51,755 bases of DNA from JAMXLO01 sp035492535 (GTDB taxonomy: Bacteria > Pseudomonadota > Alphaproteobacteria > Acetobacterales > Acetobacteraceae), in NCBI GenBank assembly GCA_035492535.1, contig DATJJM010000097.1:1-51755 (forward strand). Direction: 5' to 3'. Under the pieces are notes generated by a model that saw only the letters and a list, made by a program, of their open reading frames with translations, was not told the DNA's origin and searched no databases. Shown here piece by piece: positions 43,348 to 51,128 of the stretch. Both the position numbers and the translations under genes were made by a program. Positions within the stretch are counted from its first letter, which is position 1; every line of letters starts with the position of its first letter.

Positions 43348-44580
43348 GTGTTGACGCAGGAGACCGAGGCTAGTTCATCGCACTGGCAGGTCACCTTGTG
43401 GGCCATGGTGGGCATCCAGTTCATCATGACCATGTCGTTCAGCATGTTGACGCCGATCATGCCGCTGTTCCTGCCGGAACTCGGCGTCACCAGGCCCTCC
43501 GACATCGATCTGTGGTCGGGCATCCTGAACGGTTCGACGTCATTCGTCGCGGCATTTGCCTCGCCGCTGTGGGGCAGGCTGGCGGATCGCCGCGGCCGCA
43601 AGCTGATGCTGCTGCGCTCGAGCTTTGCCATCGGCGTATTCACCGCGCTGATGGGTGCGGCGCTCAACGTCTGGCAGTTCTTCGCTTTCCGCGCGCTGAT
43701 GGGCGTGTTCGCAGGTTTTTCCGCCTCGGCCATGGCCTTGGTGGCGAGCCAGGTGCCGGAACGGCGCCTCGGATTCGCGTTGGGCTGGCTCAGCACCGGA
43801 CAGTTGGTCGGCTCGCTGGTTGGCCCGGTCATCGGTGGCGGCCTGGCCGATGCGACCGGCAGTTATCGCATCCCTTTCTACTGTACGTCGGCCATGACAT
43901 TTCTGGCACTCCTGGCCGTCTGGTGGGGCCTGCGGGAACACTTCGTCCCACCACAGGGCCCACGCCGTGAACGCTCGATGATCGGCAGCCTCAAGCTGCT
44001 GACGGTGTCGGCTGGACTGTTGCCGCTGTTCTTCGTGCTGCTGATGGCGCAGTTCGGCGTGCGCACAGTGCAGCCCGTGGTGACGCTGTTCGTGCAGGAC
44101 ATGCTGGGACAGCAGCCGAACCTGGCGACATTGAGCGGCATCGCGTTCTCGGTCACCGGTCTGGCAGACCTCCTGGCGTCGCCGTTCCTGGGCAAGCGCA
44201 GCGATGTCATCGGCTATCGGCGTGTGTTGCTGATCTGCCTGCTGGGCGCGACCGTCACCACACTTCCGCAAGCGTTCGTCGGTAACTACTGGGTCTTCGT
44301 GGCTGAGCGCTTCGCCGTCGGCCTGTTCATCGGTGGCATCCTGCCAACAGCGAATGCCCTGGTCGGGCGCCTGGTCTCGCGGGCCGACCGCGGCACCGTC
44401 TATGGCATGACAGCGTCGGCGACGTTTCTCGGCAACTCGCTGGGGCCGCTGACCGGCGGTGCGGTCGCCGCAACCGTCGGCCTCCGCTGGGTGTTCCTGA
44501 TCACCGCGGTGATGTTCCTTGCCAACCTGATCTGGGTGTACCTCACTGTCCCGGAATACAAGGAAGCGGCCGAGCCATAA
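43348..44580 (+). CDS. MFS efflux transporter (DHA1-type)
   Basis: A 410-residue, 12-helix carrier. Seen: motif A GRLADRRGRKLM, the antiporter motif C region ASQVPERRLGFALGWLSTGQLVGSLVGPVIGGGLAD read as short overlapping parts, and a second-half GKRSDVIGYRRV. The motif C in helix 5 is specific to drug:H+ antiporters (MdtG/TetA group). GTG start (43348) or TTG (43351); no strong ribosome site. The next gene, an alpha/beta hydrolase, begins 1 base after its stop, so the two are coupled and may handle a toxic ester or a catabolite. Confidence 0.87.
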   Translation: MLTQETEASSSHWQVTLWAMVGIQFIMTMSFSMLTPIMPLFLPELGVTRPSDIDLWSGILNGSTSFVAAFASPLWGRLADRRGRKLMLLRSSFAIGVFTALMGAALNVWQFFAFRALMGVFAGFSASAMALVASQVPERRLGFALGWLSTGQLVGSLVGPVIGGGLADATGSYRIPFYCTSAMTFLALLAVWWGLREHFVPPQGPRRERSMIGSLKLLTVSAGLLPLFFVLLMAQFGVRTVQPVVTLFVQDMLGQQPNLATLSGIAFSVTGLADLLASPFLGKRSDVIGYRRVLLICLLGATVTTLPQAFVGNYWVFVAERFAVGLFIGGILPTANALVGRLVSRADRGTVYGMTASATFLGNSLGPLTGGAVAATVGLRWVFLITAVMFLANLIWVYLTVPEYKEAAEP

Positions 44581-44581
44581 C

Positions 44582-45376
44582 ATGTCCCTGATCCATTACG
44601 TCACCAGCGGTGACGGCAAACCGCCCGTCTTGTTCGTCCACGGCTTTGCGTGCGCGCACAGCGACTGGACCGCCCAGCGTGCGCATCTCGCACCACGCCA
44701 TCGCATTGTTGCCGTCGATCTGCGCGGCCATGGCGAAAGTGCCGGCAGCGCGGACGAATGCTCGATCGAACGCTACGGTGCCGACGTGGCCGAAGTGATG
44801 CACGCGCTCGATCTGCGCTCAGCCGTGCTGGTTGGCCACAGCCTGGGCTGCCGCGTTGTCACCGAAGCCGCCTTGCAGGCACCGGAACGCGTCGCCGGCG
44901 TGGTGTTCGTCGATGGCAGCCAGTTCGCAGCCAGCATGGCTGAACCGCTGCGTGCAGCCTTCGCCGAACCCGATGGCTTCGCGACGCTCACCGGGCGCTG
45001 GTTCGGCGAGATGTTCACCAGCAGCAGCGATCAGGCCACGGTCGCCGCTGTCGTCCAGCGTGCCCAGCGCCTGCCCCGCGCCATCGGGGAGAAGATGATG
45101 CTGGACCTGCTGCGCTATGACATCACGCGGTTCTCGACGTCGCTCGGTGATGTGCGCGTGCCCGTGCTGGCGATCCAGGCGACCTACAGCAACGAACGCC
45201 GGGAACGCCGACCGTTGAGCAAAGGTCAGAACACGCCGTTCCTCGACATGCTGCGCGCGCGACTTCGGTTCGTCCGCACGGAGATCATCGCCGATACCGG
45301 ACACTTCCCGCAGATCGACCAGCCGGCGCAGGTGAATGCAATCCTCGACAGCTTCATCGCCAGCGTGGCGCGCTGA
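44582..45376 (+). CDS. Alpha/beta hydrolase
   Basis: A 264-residue alpha/beta hydrolase. Seen: HGFACAHSDW (oxyanion hole near residues 20-29), DLRGHGESAG, the nucleophile elbow GHSLGC with Ser87, and DTGHFPQIDQP with the catalytic His. A Ser nucleophile suggests an esterase, lactonase or carbon-carbon hydrolase (MhpC-like). Starts 1 base after the MFS stop, so translation is coupled. No other clue to the substrate, though the VOC protein two genes upstream would fit an aromatic ring-cleavage set. Confidence 0.88.
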   Translation: MSLIHYVTSGDGKPPVLFVHGFACAHSDWTAQRAHLAPRHRIVAVDLRGHGESAGSADECSIERYGADVAEVMHALDLRSAVLVGHSLGCRVVTEAALQAPERVAGVVFVDGSQFAASMAEPLRAAFAEPDGFATLTGRWFGEMFTSSSDQATVAAVVQRAQRLPRAIGEKMMLDLLRYDITRFSTSLGDVRVPVLAIQATYSNERRERRPLSKGQNTPFLDMLRARLRFVRTEIIADTGHFPQIDQPAQVNAILDSFIASVAR

Positions 45377-45439
45377 GCGGGATTGCCTCGCCTTCCGCTG
45401 CCCCCGACAATAGGGCAGCAGACAGGACGAGGCACTTTG

Positions 45440-46834
45440 ATGGGCACACGAGACGGCGCCGTTGCTCGCGCGCTGAGCTTCTTCGATGGCAACGGTTTCC
45501 GCGATCGGCTCGCCGAACTCGTGGCGATCCCCAGCACGTCGCAGGATCCGGGTCATGAAGCGGATGTGCAGCGCTATCTCGACGGCGCGATCCGTCCATG
45601 GCTGGAGCGGCTTGGCTTCACCGTGTCGATCCATGCCAACCCGCACGCCGGCTTCGGCCCCATCCTCACCGCCGAACGAACGGAAGATCCGTCTCGCCCC
45701 ACCGTACTCACCTATGGCCACGGCGACACCGTGCGCGGCCTGGAAGATCAGTGGCGCGATGGCCTCGACCCCTGGCGCCTCACGCAGGAAGGTGATCGCT
45801 GGTACGGTCGCGGCAGCGCTGACAACAAAGGCCAGCATGCCCTGAACCTGTCAGCCCTCGAGGCAGTGCTGGCGGAGCGCGGCGGCAAACTGGGCTTCAA
45901 TCTGAAACTGGTGCTCGAGACGTGCGAGGAGCGCGGTTCCATCGGCCTGCGCGACTTCGTTGCCGCGCACAAGGACGCGCTTGCGGCCGATGTGCTGATC
46001 GGCTCCGACGGGCCACGGGTGATGCCGGAGGTCCCCACCATCGCGACAGGCACACGCGGCACGTTCCACTTCGACCTGGTGGTCGATCTGCGTCCCGGCG
46101 GCGTGCACTCTGGCCATTGGGGCGGGCTGACCACCGATCCGGCGATTGTGCTGACACACGCGCTCGGCGCGATCATGGACCGCAACGGCAAGATCCTCGT
46201 CCGTGACTGGCTGCCGGGTAACGGCCTGCCCGCCAGCGTCCGGTCGGTGCTGCACGGTTGCGAAGTCGGCGGCGGCGGCGAGGCCGCTTCGATCGATCCG
46301 GCCTGGGGCGAACCTGGCCTGACGGCGGCGGAAAAAATCTACGGCTGGAACAGCTTCATCGTACTGGCGATGGTCTCCGGCCGGCCGGAGAATCCCGTGA
46401 ATGCCGTGGCGCCAAGCGCCCGCGCCCATTGCCAGATCCGTTATACCGTAGATACAGATCCCGCCACCTTCGCCCCTGCCCTGCGCAAGCACCTCGACGC
46501 CGAAGGCTACGGCAACGTTCGCATCGAGAATGCCGGCATCCGCATGCCGGCAAGCCGGACCGATCCCGCGCATCCCTGGGTGCGCTGGACTGTCGCGTCG
46601 ATGGAACGCACGCTGGGTCACCACGTGCAGGTGATCCCCAATTCATCCGGTGGCCTGCCAGGGGACGTGTTCGTCGATCATCTCGGCACTGCGCTGATCT
46701 GGGTGCCGCACAGCTACAACGGCTGCAAGCAGCACGGCCCCGATGAGCACTTCCTGATCGCGCCGGCGCGCGAGGGCATCGCCGCCTTCGCCGGCATCTG
46801 GTGGGACCTGGGAGAAGGCGGCGCCCCCCGTTAG
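45440..46834 (+). CDS. M20-family metallopeptidase/amidohydrolase
   Basis: A 464-residue zinc-dependent peptidase of the M20 family (dipeptidase, carnosinase, ArgE relatives). Seen: GHGD at 93-96 (His94 ligand, Asp96), GSADNKG with Asp128 bridging the metals, CEERGS with Glu163/Glu164 as base and ligand, SDGPR with Asp190, and the C-terminal HSYNGCKQHGPDEH with the last His ligands. A dimerisation insert lies in the middle. Substrate may be a dipeptide or N-acyl amino acid. ATG 45440 follows AGGACGAGG. No signal peptide, so cytosolic. The gene ends 32 bases before the stop of the small membrane protein on the other strand. Confidence 0.9.
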   Translation: MGTRDGAVARALSFFDGNGFRDRLAELVAIPSTSQDPGHEADVQRYLDGAIRPWLERLGFTVSIHANPHAGFGPILTAERTEDPSRPTVLTYGHGDTVRGLEDQWRDGLDPWRLTQEGDRWYGRGSADNKGQHALNLSALEAVLAERGGKLGFNLKLVLETCEERGSIGLRDFVAAHKDALAADVLIGSDGPRVMPEVPTIATGTRGTFHFDLVVDLRPGGVHSGHWGGLTTDPAIVLTHALGAIMDRNGKILVRDWLPGNGLPASVRSVLHGCEVGGGGEAASIDPAWGEPGLTAAEKIYGWNSFIVLAMVSGRPENPVNAVAPSARAHCQIRYTVDTDPATFAPALRKHLDAEGYGNVRIENAGIRMPASRTDPAHPWVRWTVASMERTLGHHVQVIPNSSGGLPGDVFVDHLGTALIWVPHSYNGCKQHGPDEHFLIAPAREGIAAFAGIWWDLGEGGAPR

Positions 46835-46865
46835 CGCGGGGGAGCGGACCTCCTGACCGCAAGCG

Positions 46866-47045
46866 CTATTGCGCATGCGTCGTGATCGGCATGCAGTTCG
46901 TGCGGCCGCTTGCCAGGCAATCCTGCAACGCAGACGCCTGGTGCAGTCTGTACATCACGAACACCATACCCATGACCATCGCCACGACGGCAATCAGTCC
47001 GATCAGCGCGCGGAGAGGATGCGAAGCTGGTTCGTCGTCAGGCAT
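46866..47045 (-). CDS. Small single-pass membrane protein
   Basis: A 59-residue protein that a length cutoff would miss. It reads MPDDEPASHPL, then a hydrophobic helix (RALIGLIAVVAMVMGMVFVMY) and a Cys-containing outer segment with ALQDCLASGRTNCMP. Proteins of this pattern, with the QDC-x-x-SGR-x-NC core, recur in alphaproteobacteria without known function. Two Cys residues could form a disulfide on the outer face of the inner membrane. Its ATG lies 31 bases after the AI-2E family gene's stop on the same strand, with AGGG 8 bases before it, so it is probably the last gene of that transcript. Confidence 0.72.
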   Translation of the reverse strand: MPDDEPASHPLRALIGLIAVVAMVMGMVFVMYRLHQASALQDCLASGRTNCMPITTHAQ

Positions 47046-47076
47046 TCGATGGGCCCTGTCATGGTCGAGCGGTATC

Positions 47077-48132
47077 TCAATGATCGATCTCCATTGCCTC
47101 GCTGGTATCGCTCTCAGCCCACTCGTTCACCAGCGTATAGGCAATGCCCAGCAGCACCGGTCCGAGAAAGATCCCCAGCAGCCCGAATGACAGCGCGCCG
47201 CCCAGTACGCCCAGGACCGTCAACAGGAATGGCAATTGCGCGCTCCGCGCAATGAACCACGGTCGGATCACTGAATCCGCCCCCGACACCGCAACCACAC
47301 CATAAATGGCCAGGAAGATACCCCATCCCAGATGCCCGCTGCCCATCAACCAGAGCGCGGCCGGTATCCATACCAGCGGCGCTCCGATCGGCAGCACCGC
47401 GAGGAACCCCGCCACCGCGCCCAGTAACACCGGCCGAGGCACCCCGGAAACCCACAGCCCCAATGCGGTCAGAATCCCCTGAACCACGGCGGTGAGCAGG
47501 ATGCCGAACACGACGCCCCGAACCGTCGCGCCGGTCACGGCAATCAGCCGTTGTGCTCGCGTGCCTGCGATGCGTCGCAGGATAAGGTGAAGCCGTCCCG
47601 CGATTGGCTCGCCGTACAGATAGAAGAAGAATGCGATGAACAGTGAGAGCACGAACAGCAGCACGCCGTTCGCCAGCCCCAGCAGCAAACCAAGCCCGCC
47701 TTCCAGCACGATGCCGAAATAGGGTTTCAGTGCCTCCGCCATCACCGTGATGTCAGCAGCCCAGCGATTCCAGAGATCGCCCAGCATCTGACCGATCAGC
47801 GGAATGTCGAACACCCAGTCAGGAGAACCAGGCAGTCCGGCCCGCAAGGCATCTTCGATCACGGTCCGCAGGTGGTTCACGTCGCTCGCGCCACCGGGTT
47901 CTGCCAGCGCCAGGGGAAGCACGATCACGACGGCGATCAGCGCCACCATCACGCCGGCGGCGGCGCCCCGCCGCAACCGCAGCGTCGTATGCAGCCACTC
48001 GCAGGCAGGCCAGGTGGTGAACACCAGGATCGCCGCCCATAACAGCGCCGAGAAGAAGGGGTACAGCACGAGCACGCAGCCGACGCCGACAGCCCCAAGC
48101 AGCAGCGCCAGCAGCAAACGTTCCGTGGTCAT
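47077..48132 (-). CDS. AI-2E family (PerM-like) membrane protein
   Basis: A 351-residue membrane protein of the AI-2E/PerM family. Seen: LLALLLGAVGVGCVLVLYPFFSALLWAAILVFTTWPA at the N-terminus read as two helices, a soluble middle stretch, VLFVLSLFIAFFFYLYGEP, and the family's C-terminal pattern (GAVAGFLAVLPIGAPLVWIP, GVVAVSGADSVIRPWFIA). Members have been proposed to export AI-2, to act as Na+/H+ antiporters or to have no clear role. ATG 48132 is chosen; the longer open frame upstream has no support. Divergent from the hydroxypyruvate isomerase gene. Confidence 0.88.
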   Translation of the reverse strand: MTTERLLLALLLGAVGVGCVLVLYPFFSALLWAAILVFTTWPACEWLHTTLRLRRGAAAGVMVALIAVVIVLPLALAEPGGASDVNHLRTVIEDALRAGLPGSPDWVFDIPLIGQMLGDLWNRWAADITVMAEALKPYFGIVLEGGLGLLLGLANGVLLFVLSLFIAFFFYLYGEPIAGRLHLILRRIAGTRAQRLIAVTGATVRGVVFGILLTAVVQGILTALGLWVSGVPRPVLLGAVAGFLAVLPIGAPLVWIPAALWLMGSGHLGWGIFLAIYGVVAVSGADSVIRPWFIARSAQLPFLLTVLGVLGGALSFGLLGIFLGPVLLGIAYTLVNEWAESDTSEAMEIDH

Positions 48133-48193
48133 GCGCTGGTCATTCCCCCCGCACGCTTGTAGCTTGCCCCGGCTTTTTCGGGGAGGGTCCGCG

Positions 48194-48973
48194 ATGCCGC
48201 GCTTAGCCGCCAACCTGTCCATGATGTTCAACGAGGTGCCATTCCTCGAGCGCTTCGCTGCCGCCCGCAAGGCCGACTTCAAAGCGGTGGAATTCCTGTT
48301 CCCCTACGAATTTCCTGCCGCCGAACTTCGCAAGCGCCTCGACGGCGAGGGACTGACGCAGGCGCTGTTCAACATGCCTCCCGGCGACTGGAGCAAGGGC
48401 GAGCGTGGTCTGGCGAGCCTGCCCGGGCGCCAGCAGGAGTTCCGCGATGGCGTCAAACAGGCGCTTGATTATGCCGAGGCGCTCGGCTGCAAGCTGGTGC
48501 ATGCAATGGCCGGCATCGTCCCCGCTGGTGTCTCCCAGATCACGGCGGCCAGCCTGTACGCCGCCAATCTCGCCTGGGCCGCGGAGCAGGCCAAGCCGCG
48601 TGGGGTCAAGCTGATCATCGAGCCGATCAACCACCGCGACATGCCCGGCTACTTCCTCAACACCGAGGCACAGGGTGCGGCCGTGGTGGACGCAGTCGGA
48701 CGCGATCGCCTCGCTCTGCAATTCGACGTCTATCACTGTCAGACCACCGAGGGCGACATCACCAAACGCATGGAACTGCACATGCCGATCATCGCGCATA
48801 TGCAGATCGCCGATGTCCCCGCCCGCAATGAGCCGGGCACCGGTGAAATCGGCTGGAAGTTCGTGTTCCGCCGCATGGATGAACTTGGCTACCAGGGCTG
48901 GGTCGGCTGTGAATACCGCCCCGCCGGCGACACGGTCGCAGGGCTCAAATGGCGGCAGGAGTTCGGTGTTTAA
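48194..48973 (+). CDS. hyi: Hydroxypyruvate isomerase family protein
   Basis: A 259-residue TIM-barrel isomerase that interconverts hydroxypyruvate and tartronate semialdehyde. Seen: LAANLSMMFNEVPFLERF at the start, LFNMPPGDWSKGERG, catalytic Glu143 in LIIEPIN, HMQIADVPARNEPGTGEI and Glu240 in GCEYRP, the two glutamates matching the active-site positions of Hyi. OtnI (2-oxo-tetronate isomerase) is a close relative and cannot be excluded. GGAGG precedes ATG 48194. A tartronate semialdehyde reductase follows 160 bases later on the same strand, so the two can funnel hydroxypyruvate to glycerate. Confidence 0.92.
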   Translation: MPRLAANLSMMFNEVPFLERFAAARKADFKAVEFLFPYEFPAAELRKRLDGEGLTQALFNMPPGDWSKGERGLASLPGRQQEFRDGVKQALDYAEALGCKLVHAMAGIVPAGVSQITAASLYAANLAWAAEQAKPRGVKLIIEPINHRDMPGYFLNTEAQGAAVVDAVGRDRLALQFDVYHCQTTEGDITKRMELHMPIIAHMQIADVPARNEPGTGEIGWKFVFRRMDELGYQGWVGCEYRPAGDTVAGLKWRQEFGV

Positions 48974-48997
48974 ACAAGGTTTCACACGGAGAGCGCT

Positions 48998-49072
48998 GAG
49001 GACCACGGAGCGCCACGGAGAAGTTTGAATGGGCTTCGCGCGAAGCGTGTAAACGAAGCCTCCGTGGTCCTC
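48998..49072. repeat. Inverted repeat with palindrome between hyi and glxR
   Basis: Perfect 13-base arms (48998-49010 and 49060-49072; GAGGACCACGGAG on the left) enclose 49 bases that contain a 14-base perfect palindrome (GCTTCGCGCGAAGC, 49033-49046). Shorter CACGGAG/CTCCGTG copies flank it. The layout resembles dispersed intergenic repeats able to form a cruciform; it also may end the hyi transcript. Confidence 0.6.
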
Positions 49073-49133
49073 GGAGGTCCCCAGCGACCTCCGTGAGGAC
49101 CCTTTACCCACCTCGAGACAGGAGACCAGACAG

Positions 49134-50021
49134 ATGAAAGTTGGCTTTGTCGGCCTCGGCATCATGGGCCGTCCCATGGCGATGAACCTGCACAACGGAC
49201 AGCACAGTCTTCTGGTGTATGACCGGGCCTCGCTCGCCGACGAAATCCGTGCGGTCGCCGAGGTTGAGCCCGATGGCAAGACCGTCGCTCAGCGCTCGGA
49301 TGTAGTCATCGTCATGGTACCTGACACCCCGGACGTGGAGAACGTGCTGTTTGCGCCAGGCGGAGTTGCCGAAGGGCTCAAGCCGGGGACGCTGGTCATC
49401 GACATGTCGTCGATCTCGCCGATCGCGACGAAGGAGTTCGCGAAGAAGATTAACGCCCTGGGCTGCGACTACCTCGACGCTCCCGTCTCGGGTGGTGAAG
49501 TCGGCGCCAAGCAGGCCAGCCTGACGATCATGGTGGGCGGTCCCGAAAAGGCGTTCGCCCGGGCCAAGCCGCTGTTCGAGCTGATGGGCAAGAACATCAC
49601 CCATGTCGGCAACGAGAATGGCGACGGCCAAACGTGCAAGGTGGCCAACCAGATCATCGTCGCCCTCAACATCCAGGCGTGTGCGGAAGCCCTGGTGTTC
49701 GCTGCCAAGGCTGGGGCCGATCCGGCAAAGGTTCGCCAGGCTCTGATGGGAGGTTTCGCCGCCTCTCGCATCCTCGAAGTCCACGCCGAACGCATGCTGA
49801 ACGGCACCTTCAATCCGGGCTTCCGCATACGGCTGCACCAGAAGGACCTGAACCTCGCGCTTTCTGCCGCGAAGGAGCTGAACCTGTCGCTGCCCAACAC
49901 GGCGATCGCGCAGCAGATGTTCTCGTCCTGCGCCGCGCATGGAGGCGCCGACCTCGATCACTCGGCGCTGGTATTGGCGATTGAGGGCCTTGCCGACTTT
50001 TCCGTTCGAGGGAAGAAATAA
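49134..50021 (+). CDS. glxR: 2-hydroxy-3-oxopropionate (tartronate semialdehyde) reductase
   Basis: A 295-residue beta-hydroxyacid dehydrogenase that reduces tartronate semialdehyde to D-glycerate with NAD(P)H. Seen: VGFVGLGIMGRPMAMNL, VIDMSSISPIATKEFA, YLDAPVSGGEVGAKQASL, the catalytic Lys in GQTCKVANQI, and MLNGTFNPGFRIRLHQKDLNLAL. The last segment is diagnostic for GarR/GlxR rather than 3-hydroxyisobutyrate dehydrogenase. ATG follows GACAGGAGACC. With hyi it completes the hydroxypyruvate to glycerate route; glycerate kinase and glyoxylate carboligase are not in this window. Confidence 0.93.
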   Translation: MKVGFVGLGIMGRPMAMNLHNGQHSLLVYDRASLADEIRAVAEVEPDGKTVAQRSDVVIVMVPDTPDVENVLFAPGGVAEGLKPGTLVIDMSSISPIATKEFAKKINALGCDYLDAPVSGGEVGAKQASLTIMVGGPEKAFARAKPLFELMGKNITHVGNENGDGQTCKVANQIIVALNIQACAEALVFAAKAGADPAKVRQALMGGFAASRILEVHAERMLNGTFNPGFRIRLHQKDLNLALSAAKELNLSLPNTAIAQQMFSSCAAHGGADLDHSALVLAIEGLADFSVRGKK

Positions 50022-50168
50022 CCAGGGACCGGTTCTATTGCTTCCCATGTCCCATTGGATCGAACAGGGTTGAAATTACTAGCGGGCTCGCCATAAGCTT
50101 GATCAGCGCGCCGATTCTGAGACTCACAGCGGCGCTTACTTGGCGAAGGGGCCGAGGGGAAGGTCCGA

Positions 50169-51056
50169 ATGTCCATGCGGTTCACCGAGATAGGTCAGCA
50201 GTTGCGGGCCTATCGCCTGGAATCCGGGCTACGTGCCGAGGAGATCGCGGCACGGCTCGGCGTGTCGCGTGCCGCCCTCTATCGATATGAGAAGGGCGAG
50301 GTCATCAAGCTTGATACGATCAAGCGCCTGGCGGAACTGCTCAAAATCTCTCCCCTGTCGCTGCTGGGTATCGGTGTCGAATACTACAACCGGCCCATTG
50401 GCTACTTTGAGCGGGTTCGCCAGATTGAGGAAACCGCGGACCAGATCCTGCAGCTCTTCGGTCCGATCTGTTACCTGACCACGTCGGATGCGTACGACAA
50501 CGCCCTGGCCGAAGCGTTCGACGAGGCGGCCGACGCTGCCACCGCCGAGCGCACGGCCATGCGCTCCATGGCCGAGCAGGTGCTGGGCATCCTTGCCGCA
50601 CGAAAGCGGATGTATGCGATGCGCCGCCCCGGCATCATCGCCATGGTTCCGCTTGTCGAGGTCCAGCGCCTGCTGGCGGTGGGTGTCGCAGGCAGCATCG
50701 AGGTGTCTGAACGCGTGCGCCGCATCTGTCGCGACGTGGCGGTCACCGAGGTGGAGAACATGGCCGCCCTGATGGAGGCCGAACCCATGGGGTTGCAGTT
50801 CGGCCTGCTGACCGGCGCCCAACCGACCTCGGCGTTCAAGATCTTCCGCGCCCGCGACCGCGTCAGCCTTGCCATCAATTCCTTCCGCCCGGACACGCAC
50901 CCTTCGACCCACACCGGCGTCGCCATGATCACGGGCGCTGATGAAGCGATCGCCGCCCACCAGCGCGTCGCGGAAGCGACCTGGCGCGACGCCCTGAAGG
51001 GACCCGCCGGCGCAAACCGCCTTCGGCAACTGGTCGCGACCACGGTCGCCGCCTGA
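50169..51056 (+). CDS. XRE-family transcriptional regulator
   Basis: A 295-residue regulator with an N-terminal Cro/CI-type helix-turn-helix at about residues 5-60 (QLRAYRLESGLRAEEIAARL, GVSRAALYRYEKGEVIKLDT, AELLKISPLSLLG) and a long alpha-helical C-terminal part of unknown kind (VRQIEETADQILQLFGPICYL, RSMAEQVLGILAARKRMYAM). No cupin or peptidase domain is evident. Start at ATG 50169 (MSMRFTE); ATG 50175 is an alternative. It follows glxR by 147 bases and may regulate the hyi-glxR genes, but no operator can be named. Confidence 0.85.
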   Translation: MSMRFTEIGQQLRAYRLESGLRAEEIAARLGVSRAALYRYEKGEVIKLDTIKRLAELLKISPLSLLGIGVEYYNRPIGYFERVRQIEETADQILQLFGPICYLTTSDAYDNALAEAFDEAADAATAERTAMRSMAEQVLGILAARKRMYAMRRPGIIAMVPLVEVQRLLAVGVAGSIEVSERVRRICRDVAVTEVENMAALMEAEPMGLQFGLLTGAQPTSAFKIFRARDRVSLAINSFRPDTHPSTHTGVAMITGADEAIAAHQRVAEATWRDALKGPAGANRLRQLVATTVAA

Positions 51057-51128
51057 CCCTGCTCTCACGGACCGAGAAAGACATGCGGAGGGGGTGCCGC
51101 GCGGCCGGGCCTGCTCTATCCTCGCGCC

